Shown piece after piece: positions 23,318-31,625 of a stretch of 43,153 nucleotides of DNA. The notes under the pieces are model-generated. The model saw nothing but the letters and a program-made list of their open reading frames with translations. It searched no databases and had not been told where the DNA came from. The stretch lies in assembly GCA_031254195.1 (NCBI GenBank), contig JAIRUW010000072.1, forward strand, positions 1 through 43,153. Reading direction: 5' to 3'. Positions within the stretch are counted from its first letter, which is position 1. The number at the start of each line of letters is the position of its first letter. This DNA comes from Oscillospiraceae bacterium (GTDB taxonomy: Bacteria > Bacillota > Clostridia > Oscillospirales > UBA929). The position numbers were made by a program, and so were the translations under genes.

Positions 23318-23795
23318 CGTTTTCCTCGTCCTTGTGCCCGTCATGGCAGCGCCCGCAGCCGCAGCCCCCGTCCCCGCCGATGTCGAAAGACAGCTTTTCC
23401 TTGCAGGAGGGGCAGGACGCCTTGCCCTTGAAGATGGTCTCCTCGTCCACGATAAAGACATGGGTGCAACCAGGGCAGGTCACTTCATATTCTCCGCCGT
23501 CGTCATCTTCTTCGTCGCCGTCCTCTCCGCCGGGGAACGGGCGGATATTGTCGTCGCCGTCGCCGTCGAAATCGCCGAGGGCCTCCATCAAGTCGCTGAT
23601 GGAATCCATCTCGTCGTTGAGGCCGTCGAGCGTGTCCTCCAAATCGGTCACATCTTCCTCAACGTCCGACAACGCGCCGGAAAACGCGTCAATCGCGTCG
23701 ATAATCGCGGTGAACAGCTTATACTCGTTGGTGTTTGGGTCAAGCGACAGCCCCGCCATCAGCCCTTTGAGGTACTCTACCTTTTTCGCGTACAT
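23310..23795 (-). CDS. Acidic CD1247-type protein with zinc ribbon
   Basis: The 161-residue product starts MYAKKVEYLKGLMAG, the hallmark of the clostridial CD1247 N-terminal domain. A coiled-coil acidic segment follows (about 45-75), then a very acidic Gly/Asp stretch and a zinc ribbon (CPGC at about 107-110, CPSC at about 127-130). It ends in an extra Cys/Gly/His cluster (GGCGCGRCHDGH) not needed for the ribbon, possibly a second metal site. Function is unknown; in Clostridia it commonly lies next to efp, as here. AGGAGG precedes the ATG, 10 bases after the efp stop. The last 8 bases overlap nadA. Confidence 0.85.
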   Translation of the reverse strand: MYAKKVEYLKGLMAGLSLDPNTNEYKLFTAIIDAIDAFSGALSDVEEDVTDLEDTLDGLNDEMDSISDLMEALGDFDGDGDDNIRPFPGGEDGDEEDDDGGEYEVTCPGCTHVFIVDEETIFKGKASCPSCKEKLSFDIGGDGGCGCGRCHDGHKDEENDD

Positions 23796-23805
23796 ATCTA
23801 TCCTC

Positions 23806-24372
23806 CTATGATTTAGCGCGTTCCAGATATTCGCCCGTCCGCGTGTCGATGCGGAGCATGTCGCCGGTGTCGATAAACAGCGGTACCTTTACCACCGCGC
23901 CCGTCTCCAGCGTCGCGGGCTTGGTGACGTTGGTGGCGGTGTCGCCGCGGACGCCCGGTTCGGTCTCGGTCACCCGCAACTCTACAAAGGTGGGCGGCTC
24001 GATGCCGAAGACGCTTCCTTTGTAAGACAAAATCTTGCAAACCATATTTTCTTTGATAAGGTCAAAGCGGCAGGTGGAGATGATGTCTTTGCCGACGGGT
24101 ATCTGCTCAAAGGACTCGTTGTCCATGAAGTAATACAGCTCCTCGTCGTTGTAAAGATACTCCATGTCGCGCCGCTCCACAAAGGCGTTCTCAAATTTAT
24201 CGGAGGGGTTGAAGGTGCGCTCGATAACGCCCCCTGAGATTACGTTACGGATCTTCGCGCGCACAAAAGCCGCGCCCTTGCCCGGTTTGACATGCTGGAA
24301 CTCGATGACCTGCATGACCTGACCATCCATCTCAAACGTAACGCCGTTGCGGAAATCTCCCGCCATAATCAT
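23806..24372 (-). CDS. efp: Elongation factor P
   Basis: The 188-residue product is EF-P, which rescues ribosomes stalled at polyproline. The three OB-like domains are in order, beginning [17 protein letters not shown]; the loop KPGKGAAF carries Lys32 at the position that enters the peptidyl-transferase centre. The ATG at 24372 follows GGGAGGA with 8 bases of spacing; the frame upstream to 24426 is not EF-P-like, and an ATG two codons later is less well spaced. A strong promoter at 24415-24443 makes efp the first gene of the long operon that runs through nadABC to RNase M5. Confidence 0.96.
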   Translation of the reverse strand: MIMAGDFRNGVTFEMDGQVMQVIEFQHVKPGKGAAFVRAKIRNVISGGVIERTFNPSDKFENAFVERRDMEYLYNDEELYYFMDNESFEQIPVGKDIISTCRFDLIKENMVCKILSYKGSVFGIEPPTFVELRVTETEPGVRGDTATNVTKPATLETGAVVKVPLFIDTGDMLRIDTRTGEYLERAKS

Positions 24373-24414
24373 AAAATGAATCCTCCCATGTTTAGTATGT
24401 TCAAATACCCCGAT

Positions 24415-24443
24415 ATTGTATCCCATCCGGCGCTATTTGGCAA
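24415..24443 (-). promoter_or_regulatory. Promoter of the efp-nad-tgt-comEC-holA operon
   Basis: On the minus strand TTGCCA (24443-24438), 17 bases, then TACAAT (24420-24415). It lies between the M24 peptidase stop (24454) and efp, with a start near 24408. Genes downstream to 14483 show no comparable internal promoter, so about 9.9 kb may be one transcript. Confidence 0.7.
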
Positions 24444-24453
24444 GTGGAATAAT

Positions 24454-25539
24454 TCAAAGGATCAGCAAATCCTTCGGCGCCAGCATCAAATTTTCGCACC
24501 CTGCCGCCGTCAGCACGGCCACATCCTCAATCCGTACGCCAAACCGCCCCGGCAGGTAAATCCCCGGTTCGGCGGAGATAACGGCCCCGGCGGGCAGCTC
24601 TTTTTCCTCCGATGGGTTGGCGTTGGGCGGCTCGTGGACTTCGAGCCCCAACCCGTGGCCGAACCCGTGACCGAAACAGTCGCCGTAGCCCGCGTCGGAG
24701 ATGATCTTCCGCGCCGCCGCGTCAATGTCTTTGCCGGTCATACCCGCTTTGGCCGCCGCTATGCCAACAGCCTGCGCCTCTAAGACGATGCCGTAGACTT
24801 TTCTCATCTCATCCGTCGCTTCCCCGACCGCCACCGTCCGCGTCATGTCGGAACAATATCCCCTGTACACGCACCCGAAATCCAGCGTCACAAAATCCCC
24901 GCGCTTTATGGCGCGGTCTGAGGGTACGGCGTGCGGCATACTGCTGTTGGGGCCGGAGGCCACGATGGGGTCGAAACTCGGTTTCTCCGCTCCGTTTTTC
25001 AGTAAACGGTACACGATCTCGGCGCAGACGGCGCGTTCGGTCACGCCCGGGCGCAGAAGCGGCAGGATTTCTTCCAGCGTCTTCTCTGCTATGCGCTGGG
25101 CTTGCCGCATCGCTCCGATCTCCGCATCGTCTTTAACAGCCCGCAGGGCGCGCACATCATCCTCGGCGGGAATCAGCTTCACAGATTTGTTCCCGGCGTC
25201 GGCAAACGCCTTTGTCCAGCCCTCCGCGCTTTTGAGGGTCAGTATATCGGCTTCAATGCCCAGCCGTTTGGCGCGCGGGAGGGCTTCATGGACGATAGCG
25301 GACGGCCTGCGTTCTATCGTATTCTGCTCGACGGTAAACAGCCCGTCCAGCGTTGCCCGCGCCATTTCGATATAACGGAAATCGGTGATGAAGACACTCT
25401 TCTCCGGCGTAACCAGCACAACCCCCGCCGAAGTCTTCAAACCTGTCGCGTACAAGCGCGATACCTCGCCGGTCAGCATCAGGCCGTCGAGGTCTTTTTT
25501 ATTGAGGATGTCTTTTATTCTCTGCAACCGTTCTCTCAT
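24454..25539 (-). CDS. Xaa-Pro aminopeptidase/dipeptidase (M24 family)
   Basis: The 361-residue product has a creatinase-like N-terminal domain (about 1-125) and an M24 pita-bread catalytic domain. Metal ligands are visible as Asp in TLDFGCVY, Asp in SDMTRT, His in GHGFGHGLG, Glu in SAEPGIY and Glu in RIEDVA. The short form fits Xaa-Pro peptidases (PepQ/YqhT) that act on proline-containing peptides. In Bacillota this gene is classically just upstream of efp, which agrees with the order here. The ATG overlaps the preceding stop as ATGA. Confidence 0.93.
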   Translation of the reverse strand: MRERLQRIKDILNKKDLDGLMLTGEVSRLYATGLKTSAGVVLVTPEKSVFITDFRYIEMARATLDGLFTVEQNTIERRPSAIVHEALPRAKRLGIEADILTLKSAEGWTKAFADAGNKSVKLIPAEDDVRALRAVKDDAEIGAMRQAQRIAEKTLEEILPLLRPGVTERAVCAEIVYRLLKNGAEKPSFDPIVASGPNSSMPHAVPSDRAIKRGDFVTLDFGCVYRGYCSDMTRTVAVGEATDEMRKVYGIVLEAQAVGIAAAKAGMTGKDIDAAARKIISDAGYGDCFGHGFGHGLGLEVHEPPNANPSEEKELPAGAVISAEPGIYLPGRFGVRIEDVAVLTAAGCENLMLAPKDLLIL

Positions 25540-26372
25540 GCCAAGTACCCCTCATAGACTTGTTTCATCGCCGCCGCGTCTCGTGTCTGCGTCCCGCGGC
25601 ATTCACAGATGACGGTGGAGCGGTAGCTGCGTTCTGCCAACAGGCGCGCCAGCGGCGCCCAGTCCGGCCCCCCGTCGTCGTCAAAGGTGAGATGCTTGCT
25701 CTCCCCGCTTTTGGTGTAGGCGATTTTGGAGAAATGGATGTGGCAGTCCCTCGCCCGCTCCGCCCCCAGTTTACGCTCGATCACATCCAGCGCCGACGCG
25801 AAGGCCTCCGCTCCGTCGAACGAACCCAACGACCGCGTGTATAAGTGCCCGAAATCAACGCAGGGCAGCAGCCTGCCGTCCGGTTTGCACAGATCAAGCA
25901 CTTCCTCCAGCGTGCCGAGCTGGTTGATTTTGCCCATCGTTTCCAGGCAGAACAGCACGTCGGGCCAGCCTTCCGCCCGCGCTGTCTCCAGAATGCTTTT
26001 GACCGTTTCCTTTGCCGCGTCCAAAGCGTCCTCGCGTGATAAACCCATCAACGCGCCGGTGTGGACGACGATGCGCCGCGCCCCCAGCCATCCGGCCAGC
26101 TCCGCCGATTGCCGAAGGTATCCGATATTGCCCTCCAGCCGCTCCGGGTTTGCCAGACTGATGAAATACGGCGCGTGGACACTGAGCGCGATACCGTGCC
26201 GTTCCGCGTTCCCTTTCAATGTTTTGGCGGCGGCTTCACCCATCCGCACACCGTGTCCGCACTGCACCTCAAACGCGTCCAGCCCGTTTTCGGCAAGATA
26301 CGCCGGGATGTCGGCCACCTTTCCGGTATAACCCTCGTCACAGCCCGCCGGGCCGAACAGCAGCTTACTCAT
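25536..26372 (-). CDS. AP-endonuclease-2-like TIM barrel protein (endonuclease IV family)
   Basis: The 278-residue product belongs to the AP_endonuc_2 TIM-barrel superfamily and most resembles endonuclease IV-type proteins (SVHAPYFISLANPE, RRIVVHTGA, CLETMGK, CVDFGHLY, HIHFSK). These segments hold the His, Glu and Asp residues of a metal site, so it could cleave abasic DNA. Canonical Nfo keeps three zinc ions, and not every ligand could be checked by eye, so a different hydrolase is possible. The ATG at 26372 was chosen because it overlaps the YqeG stop (ATGA) and has GGAG upstream. Confidence 0.82.
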   Translation of the reverse strand: MSKLLFGPAGCDEGYTGKVADIPAYLAENGLDAFEVQCGHGVRMGEAAAKTLKGNAERHGIALSVHAPYFISLANPERLEGNIGYLRQSAELAGWLGARRIVVHTGALMGLSREDALDAAKETVKSILETARAEGWPDVLFCLETMGKINQLGTLEEVLDLCKPDGRLLPCVDFGHLYTRSLGSFDGAEAFASALDVIERKLGAERARDCHIHFSKIAYTKSGESKHLTFDDDGGPDWAPLARLLAERSYRSTVICECRGTQTRDAAAMKQVYEGYLA

Positions 26373-26851
26373 ACCTGCTCCAAGCTCCTTTTGATAAAGG
26401 GCGTCTCCGCCCATCTTCTAAGCGTAAAGAAAAAACCTTTCACCCTTGGCGGCACCAAGACCACCTGTATCCCCGCGTTACGTCCCGCCCTGCCATCGGT
26501 AAAAAACTGATCGCCCACCATCGCCGCCTCCGCCGGGGACGCGCCGAGAAATGAAGCGGCCTCCAAAAGGGCATGGGGGCGCGGTTTTCGGGCTTTAGAC
26601 ATAAAAGGAAGCCCCAACGGCTCGCAAAATGCCGCTACCCGCTTTTGCCCCGCGTTGGAGACGATAAACAGCGGGATACCCGCGTCCTTCAGGCTTTGTA
26701 TCCATTCCCCCACCGCTTTGTCGGGCACGTTGGCGCTATAGCCCGCCAGCGTGTTGTCCAAGTCGCACAGTACAATGCGTATCCCCCGTTTGCTCAAGAC
26801 CTCGGGGGTGAGCTGGCATACGTCTTTGGCGATGAGGATCGGTTTTTTCAT
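26369..26851 (-). CDS. YqeG-family HAD IIIA phosphatase
   Basis: The 160-residue product is a HAD phosphatase with motif I DLDNTL (nucleophile Asp about 30), motif II Ser in VSNAG, a Lys in ARKPRP, and motif IV GDQFFTDG. It matches YqeG, found in most Bacillota near aroE or yqeH; its substrate is not firmly known. It leads a three-gene minus-strand unit with the AP-endonuclease-like and M24 genes. AAGGGAG lies nine bases before the ATG. It is divergent from the GH18-like gene at 26898; no clear promoter was found in the 46-base gap. Confidence 0.9.
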   Translation of the reverse strand: MKKPILIAKDVCQLTPEVLSKRGIRIVLCDLDNTLAGYSANVPDKAVGEWIQSLKDAGIPLFIVSNAGQKRVAAFCEPLGLPFMSKARKPRPHALLEAASFLGASPAEAAMVGDQFFTDGRAGRNAGIQVVLVPPRVKGFFFTLRRWAETPFIKRSLEQV

Positions 26852-26897
26852 ATGCGCGGCTCCCTTGTCGTAGATATATTAGGGGAGGTGTCCCTTC

Positions 26898-27674
26898 ATG
26901 AATGAGCCTTTCAAAACATACTGCTGCGCTATCCCGCCAGACCCGGGGTTTGCGGGGCGCGGCCCTGTGTCCGCGTCTATCGCGCATATGGCGTGGTCGG
27001 CCGGGCCGGGCCTTGCGCTGATTTCGCCGCATCCGGGCGCGTTCGCGGCCGGCGGCCTGATGGTGGTCAACGACCAGCCGTATGACCGGTCCGAGGGCGA
27101 CCCGCGCAGGCTTGCGCAGGAGTGTCTTTATGTCTGTCGTTCGCTGGGGTTTTCGGGGCTGGTGTGCGACTTTGAACAGCCCGCGCGGCCAATGCTGGAG
27201 ATATTTGTTAAAGAATGCACCGAAGCCTTTTTGCCGCGGGGCTTTTCCGTCTATGCCCCGGAGCGGTACGCGCATTGCCATGGGGCCGCGCGCGTCCTCG
27301 TGCCCACCGGGCTGACGTCCGGGTCGCTGCCCAACCGCCTGCGGCAAGCCGTAACCCTGTACGGAGCGGGGCGCGTCGCGCTGGAGATGGAACGGGCGGC
27401 GCGTGATTTGCCGCTCCCCTCAACCGGTGGCGCGGGAAGCGCGCTGGCCCCGGAAGCGATTTCGCTGATGCTTTCGTCACGGGGAGGCGCGTCTTTCTTC
27501 TCCGGGGAGCTGGGTGCGAGGTACTTTACCTATAAGGACGCGGAGGGGCGCACACACTTCGTCGTCTATGACGACCCCGGCACCTTCCGCTATAAAATAG
27601 AACTCGCGCTGCAAATGGGCATACGCGAGGGGTTTATGCTGTATCCCGATATGATGGGGCTGGGGTTTCTATGA
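26898..27674 (+). CDS. GH18-like TIM barrel protein
   Basis: I do not recognise a named family for this 258-residue product. Its pattern fits a glycoside hydrolase 18-type barrel: GFSGLVCDFEQP (about 95) resembles the DxxDxDxE strand with the catalytic acid as Glu, and VVYDDPGTFRYKIELALQMGI near the C-terminus resembles the closing strand and helix. There is no signal peptide, and the Trp-rich ending of active chitinases is absent, so activity is uncertain. The coding region is very GC-rich. GGGGAGG lies upstream of the ATG. It is the only plus-strand gene in a long minus-strand stretch and overlaps the convergent exonuclease by 6 bases. Confidence 0.65.
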   Translation: MNEPFKTYCCAIPPDPGFAGRGPVSASIAHMAWSAGPGLALISPHPGAFAAGGLMVVNDQPYDRSEGDPRRLAQECLYVCRSLGFSGLVCDFEQPARPMLEIFVKECTEAFLPRGFSVYAPERYAHCHGAARVLVPTGLTSGSLPNRLRQAVTLYGAGRVALEMERAARDLPLPSTGGAGSALAPEAISLMLSSRGGASFFSGELGARYFTYKDAEGRTHFVVYDDPGTFRYKIELALQMGIREGFMLYPDMMGLGFL

Positions 27675-28181
27675 CCGCATTTCCAACAATGTCATCAAGA
27701 CCCTCGCCGTTGTGTAGGCGTCGGCCAGTGCGCGGTGGTATCCTGTACCGTCCACGCCCAGCGCCTGCGCCACCGCTTCCAGCCTGTGGGAGCGCAAGCG
27801 GCACATCCTGCGCGACAGGACAAGCGTGCAAAGCGTCTTGGAAGGGGCGGGCAAGCCCGCGTCGCCGCAGTAGCGGCGCAGGAAGCCCATGTCAAACGGG
27901 ATGTTATGCGCCACAATCGTATCGTCGCCGATAAAATCCAAAAATTTTTGCAAATGCTGTTCGAAGGGCGGCAACCCCTCGACCATGTCCGGCGTGATGC
28001 CGGTAATCTGCGTGATTTTTGGCGAGATAGGCATCCGTTTGGGGACGCACAGCTCGGTGAGGACTTCCCTGACCGTCAGACCGCCTGCCCCGTCGTCTTC
28101 AACGCGCACCGCCGCGTATTCGATGATGTCGCTGAGGGCCGGCGAAAGACCCGTCGTCTCAAAGTCAATGACGCAGTACAT
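27669..28181 (-). CDS. DnaQ-like 3'-5' exonuclease (DEDDh)
   Basis: The 170-residue product is a DEDDh exonuclease with Asp6/Glu8 (VIDFETTGL), Asp in NIPFDMGFLRRY, and the final His/Asp in YHRALADAYTTARV. It has no extra domain, so it resembles a stand-alone proofreading-like exonuclease rather than PolC. It is co-directional with, and one base after, the DUF6062 gene, sharing the promoter at 28860-28888. Substrate may be DNA or RNA; sequence alone does not say. Confidence 0.9.
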   Translation of the reverse strand: MYCVIDFETTGLSPALSDIIEYAAVRVEDDGAGGLTVREVLTELCVPKRMPISPKITQITGITPDMVEGLPPFEQHLQKFLDFIGDDTIVAHNIPFDMGFLRRYCGDAGLPAPSKTLCTLVLSRRMCRLRSHRLEAVAQALGVDGTGYHRALADAYTTARVLMTLLEMRS

Positions 28182-28182
28182 A

Positions 28183-28827
28183 TTATGCCCCGCTCTTAGG
28201 GCCGCTCAAAAACGCCGCCGTGACCTGCACCGCTTGTTTGTGCTCGCCCAGGTCCTCGCCCGCGAAACGGTGGTCGAAGCTGCGGATGAAGATGGCGAGG
28301 CTTTCGGAAAGCCCCTGCATATAGGCGGAAGCCTTTTGCCTGAGCGACGCGGTAAACACCGGCGCTTCCTTCTTGGAAAGCTCCTTGGGTGCGGCGGCGG
28401 CCAGCGCGGCCGTATGCGGGCGGCAGATCATCGGCTGCGCGTCCCATTTTTTGCGGAATGTCTCTTCGGTGCGCCATAAGTAAAGGATATTGGTGTAGTA
28501 CGCGCGCAGAAAACCGCCCACACGGTCGCAGACATAGCAATTTTCTGAAAACAGGTGCTTATCGCTCTTTTGCAGTGTCTGGATATGCGTCTCCAGCACC
28601 AATGCCAGCGGCAAGCGCTTCTGACGTTTGATTAGCGCGTCCAGATGACCGGGGCAGAACCCAAGCGCGTTGGTGCGCTGGCGTACGTCCGGCTCCATCA
28701 TCGCTGCGCCGAGCGTATAGTCCAGCGTATCGTCGATCAGCTTGAGATGCAGACGGCAGAGGGGGCACTGCCCGTCGATGACTTCGAACGACTCGTTGAT
28801 GGGGATACTGTAGATGGTCTCTTTCAT
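28183..28827 (-). CDS. DUF6062 family protein
   Basis: The 214-residue product matches DUF6062 as I remember it: MKETIYSIPINESFE, CPLC (about 21-24), MMEPDVR, GFCPGH (about 56-61), CYVC (about 97-100) and CRPH (about 134-137). The four Cys/His pairs suggest one or two structural zinc sites. The rest is helical and there is no membrane segment. Function is unknown. It is encoded immediately before a DEDDh exonuclease and has a near-consensus promoter of its own, so the two probably work together or at least are co-expressed. Confidence 0.85.
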   Translation of the reverse strand: MKETIYSIPINESFEVIDGQCPLCRLHLKLIDDTLDYTLGAAMMEPDVRQRTNALGFCPGHLDALIKRQKRLPLALVLETHIQTLQKSDKHLFSENCYVCDRVGGFLRAYYTNILYLWRTEETFRKKWDAQPMICRPHTAALAAAAPKELSKKEAPVFTASLRQKASAYMQGLSESLAIFIRSFDHRFAGEDLGEHKQAVQVTAAFLSGPKSGA

Positions 28828-28859
28828 GGCGTTCCCTCTTATATGTTTATATACCGTCT

Positions 28860-28888
28860 ATTATCCCCGCCTTTCCCCCTTTTGTCAA
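28860..28888 (-). promoter_or_regulatory. Promoter of the DUF6062-exonuclease pair
   Basis: On the minus strand TTGACA (28888-28883), 17 bases, then GATAAT (28865-28860). It starts three bases past the stop codon of the upstream spore germination gene, with a predicted start near 28853. Confidence 0.75.
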
Positions 28889-28890
28889 TC

Positions 28891-29649
28891 TTAATCTTTG
28901 CGATATGCCTGTGCGCCATGCCGGATCACCGTCATGCAGGCGGCGGCTTTCAGCACTGTTACGCAAAGCGATACGGGAATCAGAAGCGCCTCGACGCGCC
29001 CGATGATCTCTCCGCCCTTAGCCACGCGCAGGGCTGTGTAAAAGGGGTATGGAACACTCTCAAACAGTTCCGCGCCCAGCGTCAGGCTGCCCAGCGCCCA
29101 AACCGCCGCACCGGCGCCCAACGCGGCGATTAGCGCGATACCATATGCCCGAAAGGGCTTTACTTTATACCTCATAGCGGGCATAAGCCCCAGCAAGGTT
29201 AATCCTTCACACGCCAAGAGAACCGGGTTGCGTTCCCACATACGGGGGACGGCCAAACCGTCATACTGAAATTTCCCAAACAACAGCAGCGCCGCGAGCG
29301 CAATGAATCCCAGCGTCAACGGCAGCGCGAACGCGGCCCATTTCCGAACCCCCTCCGGGCCTCCGGCCGCGAGAAAGAGTGAGACGGCCAGCGTTATGGT
29401 TGCAACCAGCCAGAAGGGCGTATTCGGCAAAGACGCGCTGGCCACGAATTTTGCCATCCGGTATGAAGCGGCGGCGGCAGTTACGGCGGCGGAAGGGATG
29501 AACACAACGGCTAACAACCGTTCCGCGGTACGGGACGATGTGAGCGGCTTCATCAGAGGGATCAGCGGCAGTGCCAAAAGAGGCGCGAACGGGATGGCGA
29601 GTGTTTCCCCTACCATAAACAGCGCGAGGACGGAGAAGGCCTTACCCAT
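28891..29649 (-). CDS. GerAB-type spore germination permease, short form
   Basis: The 252-residue product is an integral membrane protein resembling the GerAB/amino-acid permease family, with segments such as TPFWLVATITLAVSLFLAAGG and LEGLTLLGLMP-like stretches. Usual GerAB proteins have about 360 residues and ten helices; about 100 N-terminal residues appear missing, with seven or eight helices left. GerAB is the ligand-binding subunit of germinant receptors in the spore inner membrane. The ATG at 29649 has a GGGGGG site and overlaps gerAC by 8 bases. The order A-C-B differs from the textbook A-B-C. The truncation may reduce function or define a short subtype. Confidence 0.75.
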   Translation of the reverse strand: MGKAFSVLALFMVGETLAIPFAPLLALPLIPLMKPLTSSRTAERLLAVVFIPSAAVTAAAASYRMAKFVASASLPNTPFWLVATITLAVSLFLAAGGPEGVRKWAAFALPLTLGFIALAALLLFGKFQYDGLAVPRMWERNPVLLACEGLTLLGLMPAMRYKVKPFRAYGIALIAALGAGAAVWALGSLTLGAELFESVPYPFYTALRVAKGGEIIGRVEALLIPVSLCVTVLKAAACMTVIRHGAQAYRKD

Positions 29650-30157
29650 GACTATCACCCCCCGCTTTGTACAGTTCCAGCGGTTTGGCGTCTTTTGACG
29701 CGTCGAGGATGTCGCGCAGCTTATACGCCGCTATGCCGTCGTCCTCTTCCGTATGCAGCATTGCCCCCGCTTCCTCCGCGAAGACGATATAGACCGTCTC
29801 GCGCACCTCGCGGTTTTTCAGAAGCCAGCCGCGCAGGTCGCCATACGGCGTATCTTTGCCAAAGACGGCGACAGCCATCGCGCCGAAATACAGCTCAAAA
29901 TCCAGCCCCTTGGCGGCTTTGCGCACGGCTTCGTCCGCGTCCCGGCCCGTCACCTCGACAGCGCGCGTGCGTAGGCCCTCTTTCTTTGGCGACGAAGAGC
30001 GGTCGACGATTTCAAGCGTGACTTTCACCTTTCCATCTTCCGCGCTGTCGAAAGCCATCCCCGTGACGATGGACAGCTTGTTTAGGTCTTTATAGTCCCA
30101 GCAGCCGGACAGCGGCAGAAAGCAGAAAGCCAAAAGCGCGGCTAGATATTTACGCAT
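29642..30157 (-). CDS. GerAC-type spore germination lipoprotein, N-terminal part only
   Basis: The 171-residue product has a lipoprotein signal with Cys19 (LPLSGCWDYKDL) and the GerAC N-terminal domain (LSIVTGMAFD, then VTLEIVDRSSS). The C-terminal domain that follows in typical GerAC proteins of 350-400 residues is missing: the gene stops after domain 1 (ending GGDSHG) and overlaps gerAB. There is no sign of the missing domain in other frames. It would anchor on the outer face of the spore inner membrane. It overlaps gerAA by 8 bases. Confidence 0.85.
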   Translation of the reverse strand: MRKYLAALLAFCFLPLSGCWDYKDLNKLSIVTGMAFDSAEDGKVKVTLEIVDRSSSPKKEGLRTRAVEVTGRDADEAVRKAAKGLDFELYFGAMAVAVFGKDTPYGDLRGWLLKNREVRETVYIVFAEEAGAMLHTEEDDGIAAYKLRDILDASKDAKPLELYKAGGDSHG

Positions 30158-31607
30158 CTTTACCCCTCCAAAGCCGCAGACGCCGCCTGTTGCCGGACAG
30201 CCGCTCCGGGCGTGTGTTCATCATCCACAGCGGCGCGCGGATCAACCCGTCCTTTTGGTCGGCGCGTGTCCCGCCGAACTGATCGACCCCCAGCGAGGAC
30301 AGCCGCTGCAAGTGAACGACGGTAAGCACGACCCCAGCGGACAAACCAAACAGGCCCAGCAGTGAGGCGCAAGCCAGCAAAATGTAGCGCAGGGTAAGGC
30401 ACGCTTCATCCAGTTTTGGGAGTAATATCCCCGTAATTCCGGTCAGGGCGGCGACAATGATCATTTGCGGCGACACGATCTGCGCCTCAACGGCGGCCTG
30501 CCCAATGATCAGCGCCCCGACGATGCTGAGGGCTTGCCCCCCGCCCGCCGTCATGCGCATCCCCGTTTCGCGCAGGATGTCAAAAACCATCAGCATGAAA
30601 AACGCCTCAAACGCCGCTGGGAAAGGTGTGTTATGAAACTCCGACGCCATGTTGAGCAGCATGGAGCCGGGCAGGATCTCATAGTGGCTGGAGACGAAGC
30701 AGATATACAGCGCCGGGGTGACCGTTGTGAGGAAAAATGCCGCAATCCGAAGCAGACGCGCGAAGGAGGCGTGGATGAAGCTGACGTAATAGTCCTCGTT
30801 GCTTTGGAAATTCTCCACAAACAAGTAAGGCAAGGTCAATACCGCCGGGGAGCCGTCGGCAATCAGGGCAATCCGCCCCTCCAGCAGCTTACCCGCCACG
30901 ATGTCTGGGCGTTCCGTCACCCCGGCGGAGCGGAAGGGCGACCTTCTCTGGTCGGTGATTAGCTCATGGAGGGACTGCGTGTCTAAGACGCCGTCGATGT
31001 CGATGTTGTCTAAACGCTTTTGAAGCTCCTTCAGCAGCTCCGGCTTGACGACCCCGTCGAGGTAGCAGACCGCGACGCGGGTGCGGGTGCGCCGCCCGAT
31101 GGAGCGTGTCTCAATCTTGAGACCGCCGTTGCGGAATCGGCGGTGCAGCATGGAAAGGTTACCCAGCAGCGCCTCGCTGAACCCCTCGCGCGGTCCGCTT
31201 AAAACCCGCTCCCCCGTCGGTTCGGCAATGCCGCGCGCCGAGAAGCCCTGCGTGCTGAGGATGACCGCGTCAAACCCGCCGGGCAGCAGGACGACGGTAT
31301 CGCCAGCGGCAATGCTCTCTTCTATCTCGGTGAAAGAACTCGTCATTTGTGGGAAATGCCCCAGCAGCGCCTCCTCTACAACAGCGGCCGGGCGCGTGTG
31401 GTCGATTGCTTCCGAATTGATCAGCGGGCCGATGATGTATTCGTTGACAACGGCGTTGTCAATCATCCCGCCGCAGTACGCCAGATGGAAAACGGCCTTT
31501 TTGTCATGCCGGTTGACGGCGGTGCGGAGGATGAAGGTCATGTCGCGCTCAAAGCGGCGCTTGAGTTCTAACACGTTGTTTTCCGCGCAGCCGGACAATA
31601 TATCCAT
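30150..31607 (-). CDS. GerAA-type spore germination protein
   Basis: The 485-residue product matches the GerA family (PF03323): a soluble N-terminal domain (about 1-260), then a membrane domain with several helices (about 270-450; PALYICFVSSHYEILPG, TGITGILLPKLDEACLTLRY) and a basic C-terminal tail. Length is normal. GerAA forms the oligomeric ring of the germinant receptor and may act as the ion channel. GGAGGTGA lies upstream of the ATG. A sigma-G-like promoter at 31653-31681 and a hairpin at 31626-31653 precede it, fitting forespore expression. Confidence 0.92.
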   Translation of the reverse strand: MDILSGCAENNVLELKRRFERDMTFILRTAVNRHDKKAVFHLAYCGGMIDNAVVNEYIIGPLINSEAIDHTRPAAVVEEALLGHFPQMTSSFTEIEESIAAGDTVVLLPGGFDAVILSTQGFSARGIAEPTGERVLSGPREGFSEALLGNLSMLHRRFRNGGLKIETRSIGRRTRTRVAVCYLDGVVKPELLKELQKRLDNIDIDGVLDTQSLHELITDQRRSPFRSAGVTERPDIVAGKLLEGRIALIADGSPAVLTLPYLFVENFQSNEDYYVSFIHASFARLLRIAAFFLTTVTPALYICFVSSHYEILPGSMLLNMASEFHNTPFPAAFEAFFMLMVFDILRETGMRMTAGGGQALSIVGALIIGQAAVEAQIVSPQMIIVAALTGITGILLPKLDEACLTLRYILLACASLLGLFGLSAGVVLTVVHLQRLSSLGVDQFGGTRADQKDGLIRAPLWMMNTRPERLSGNRRRLRLWRGKDA

Positions 31608-31625
31608 ATGTCACCTCCGAAAAAG

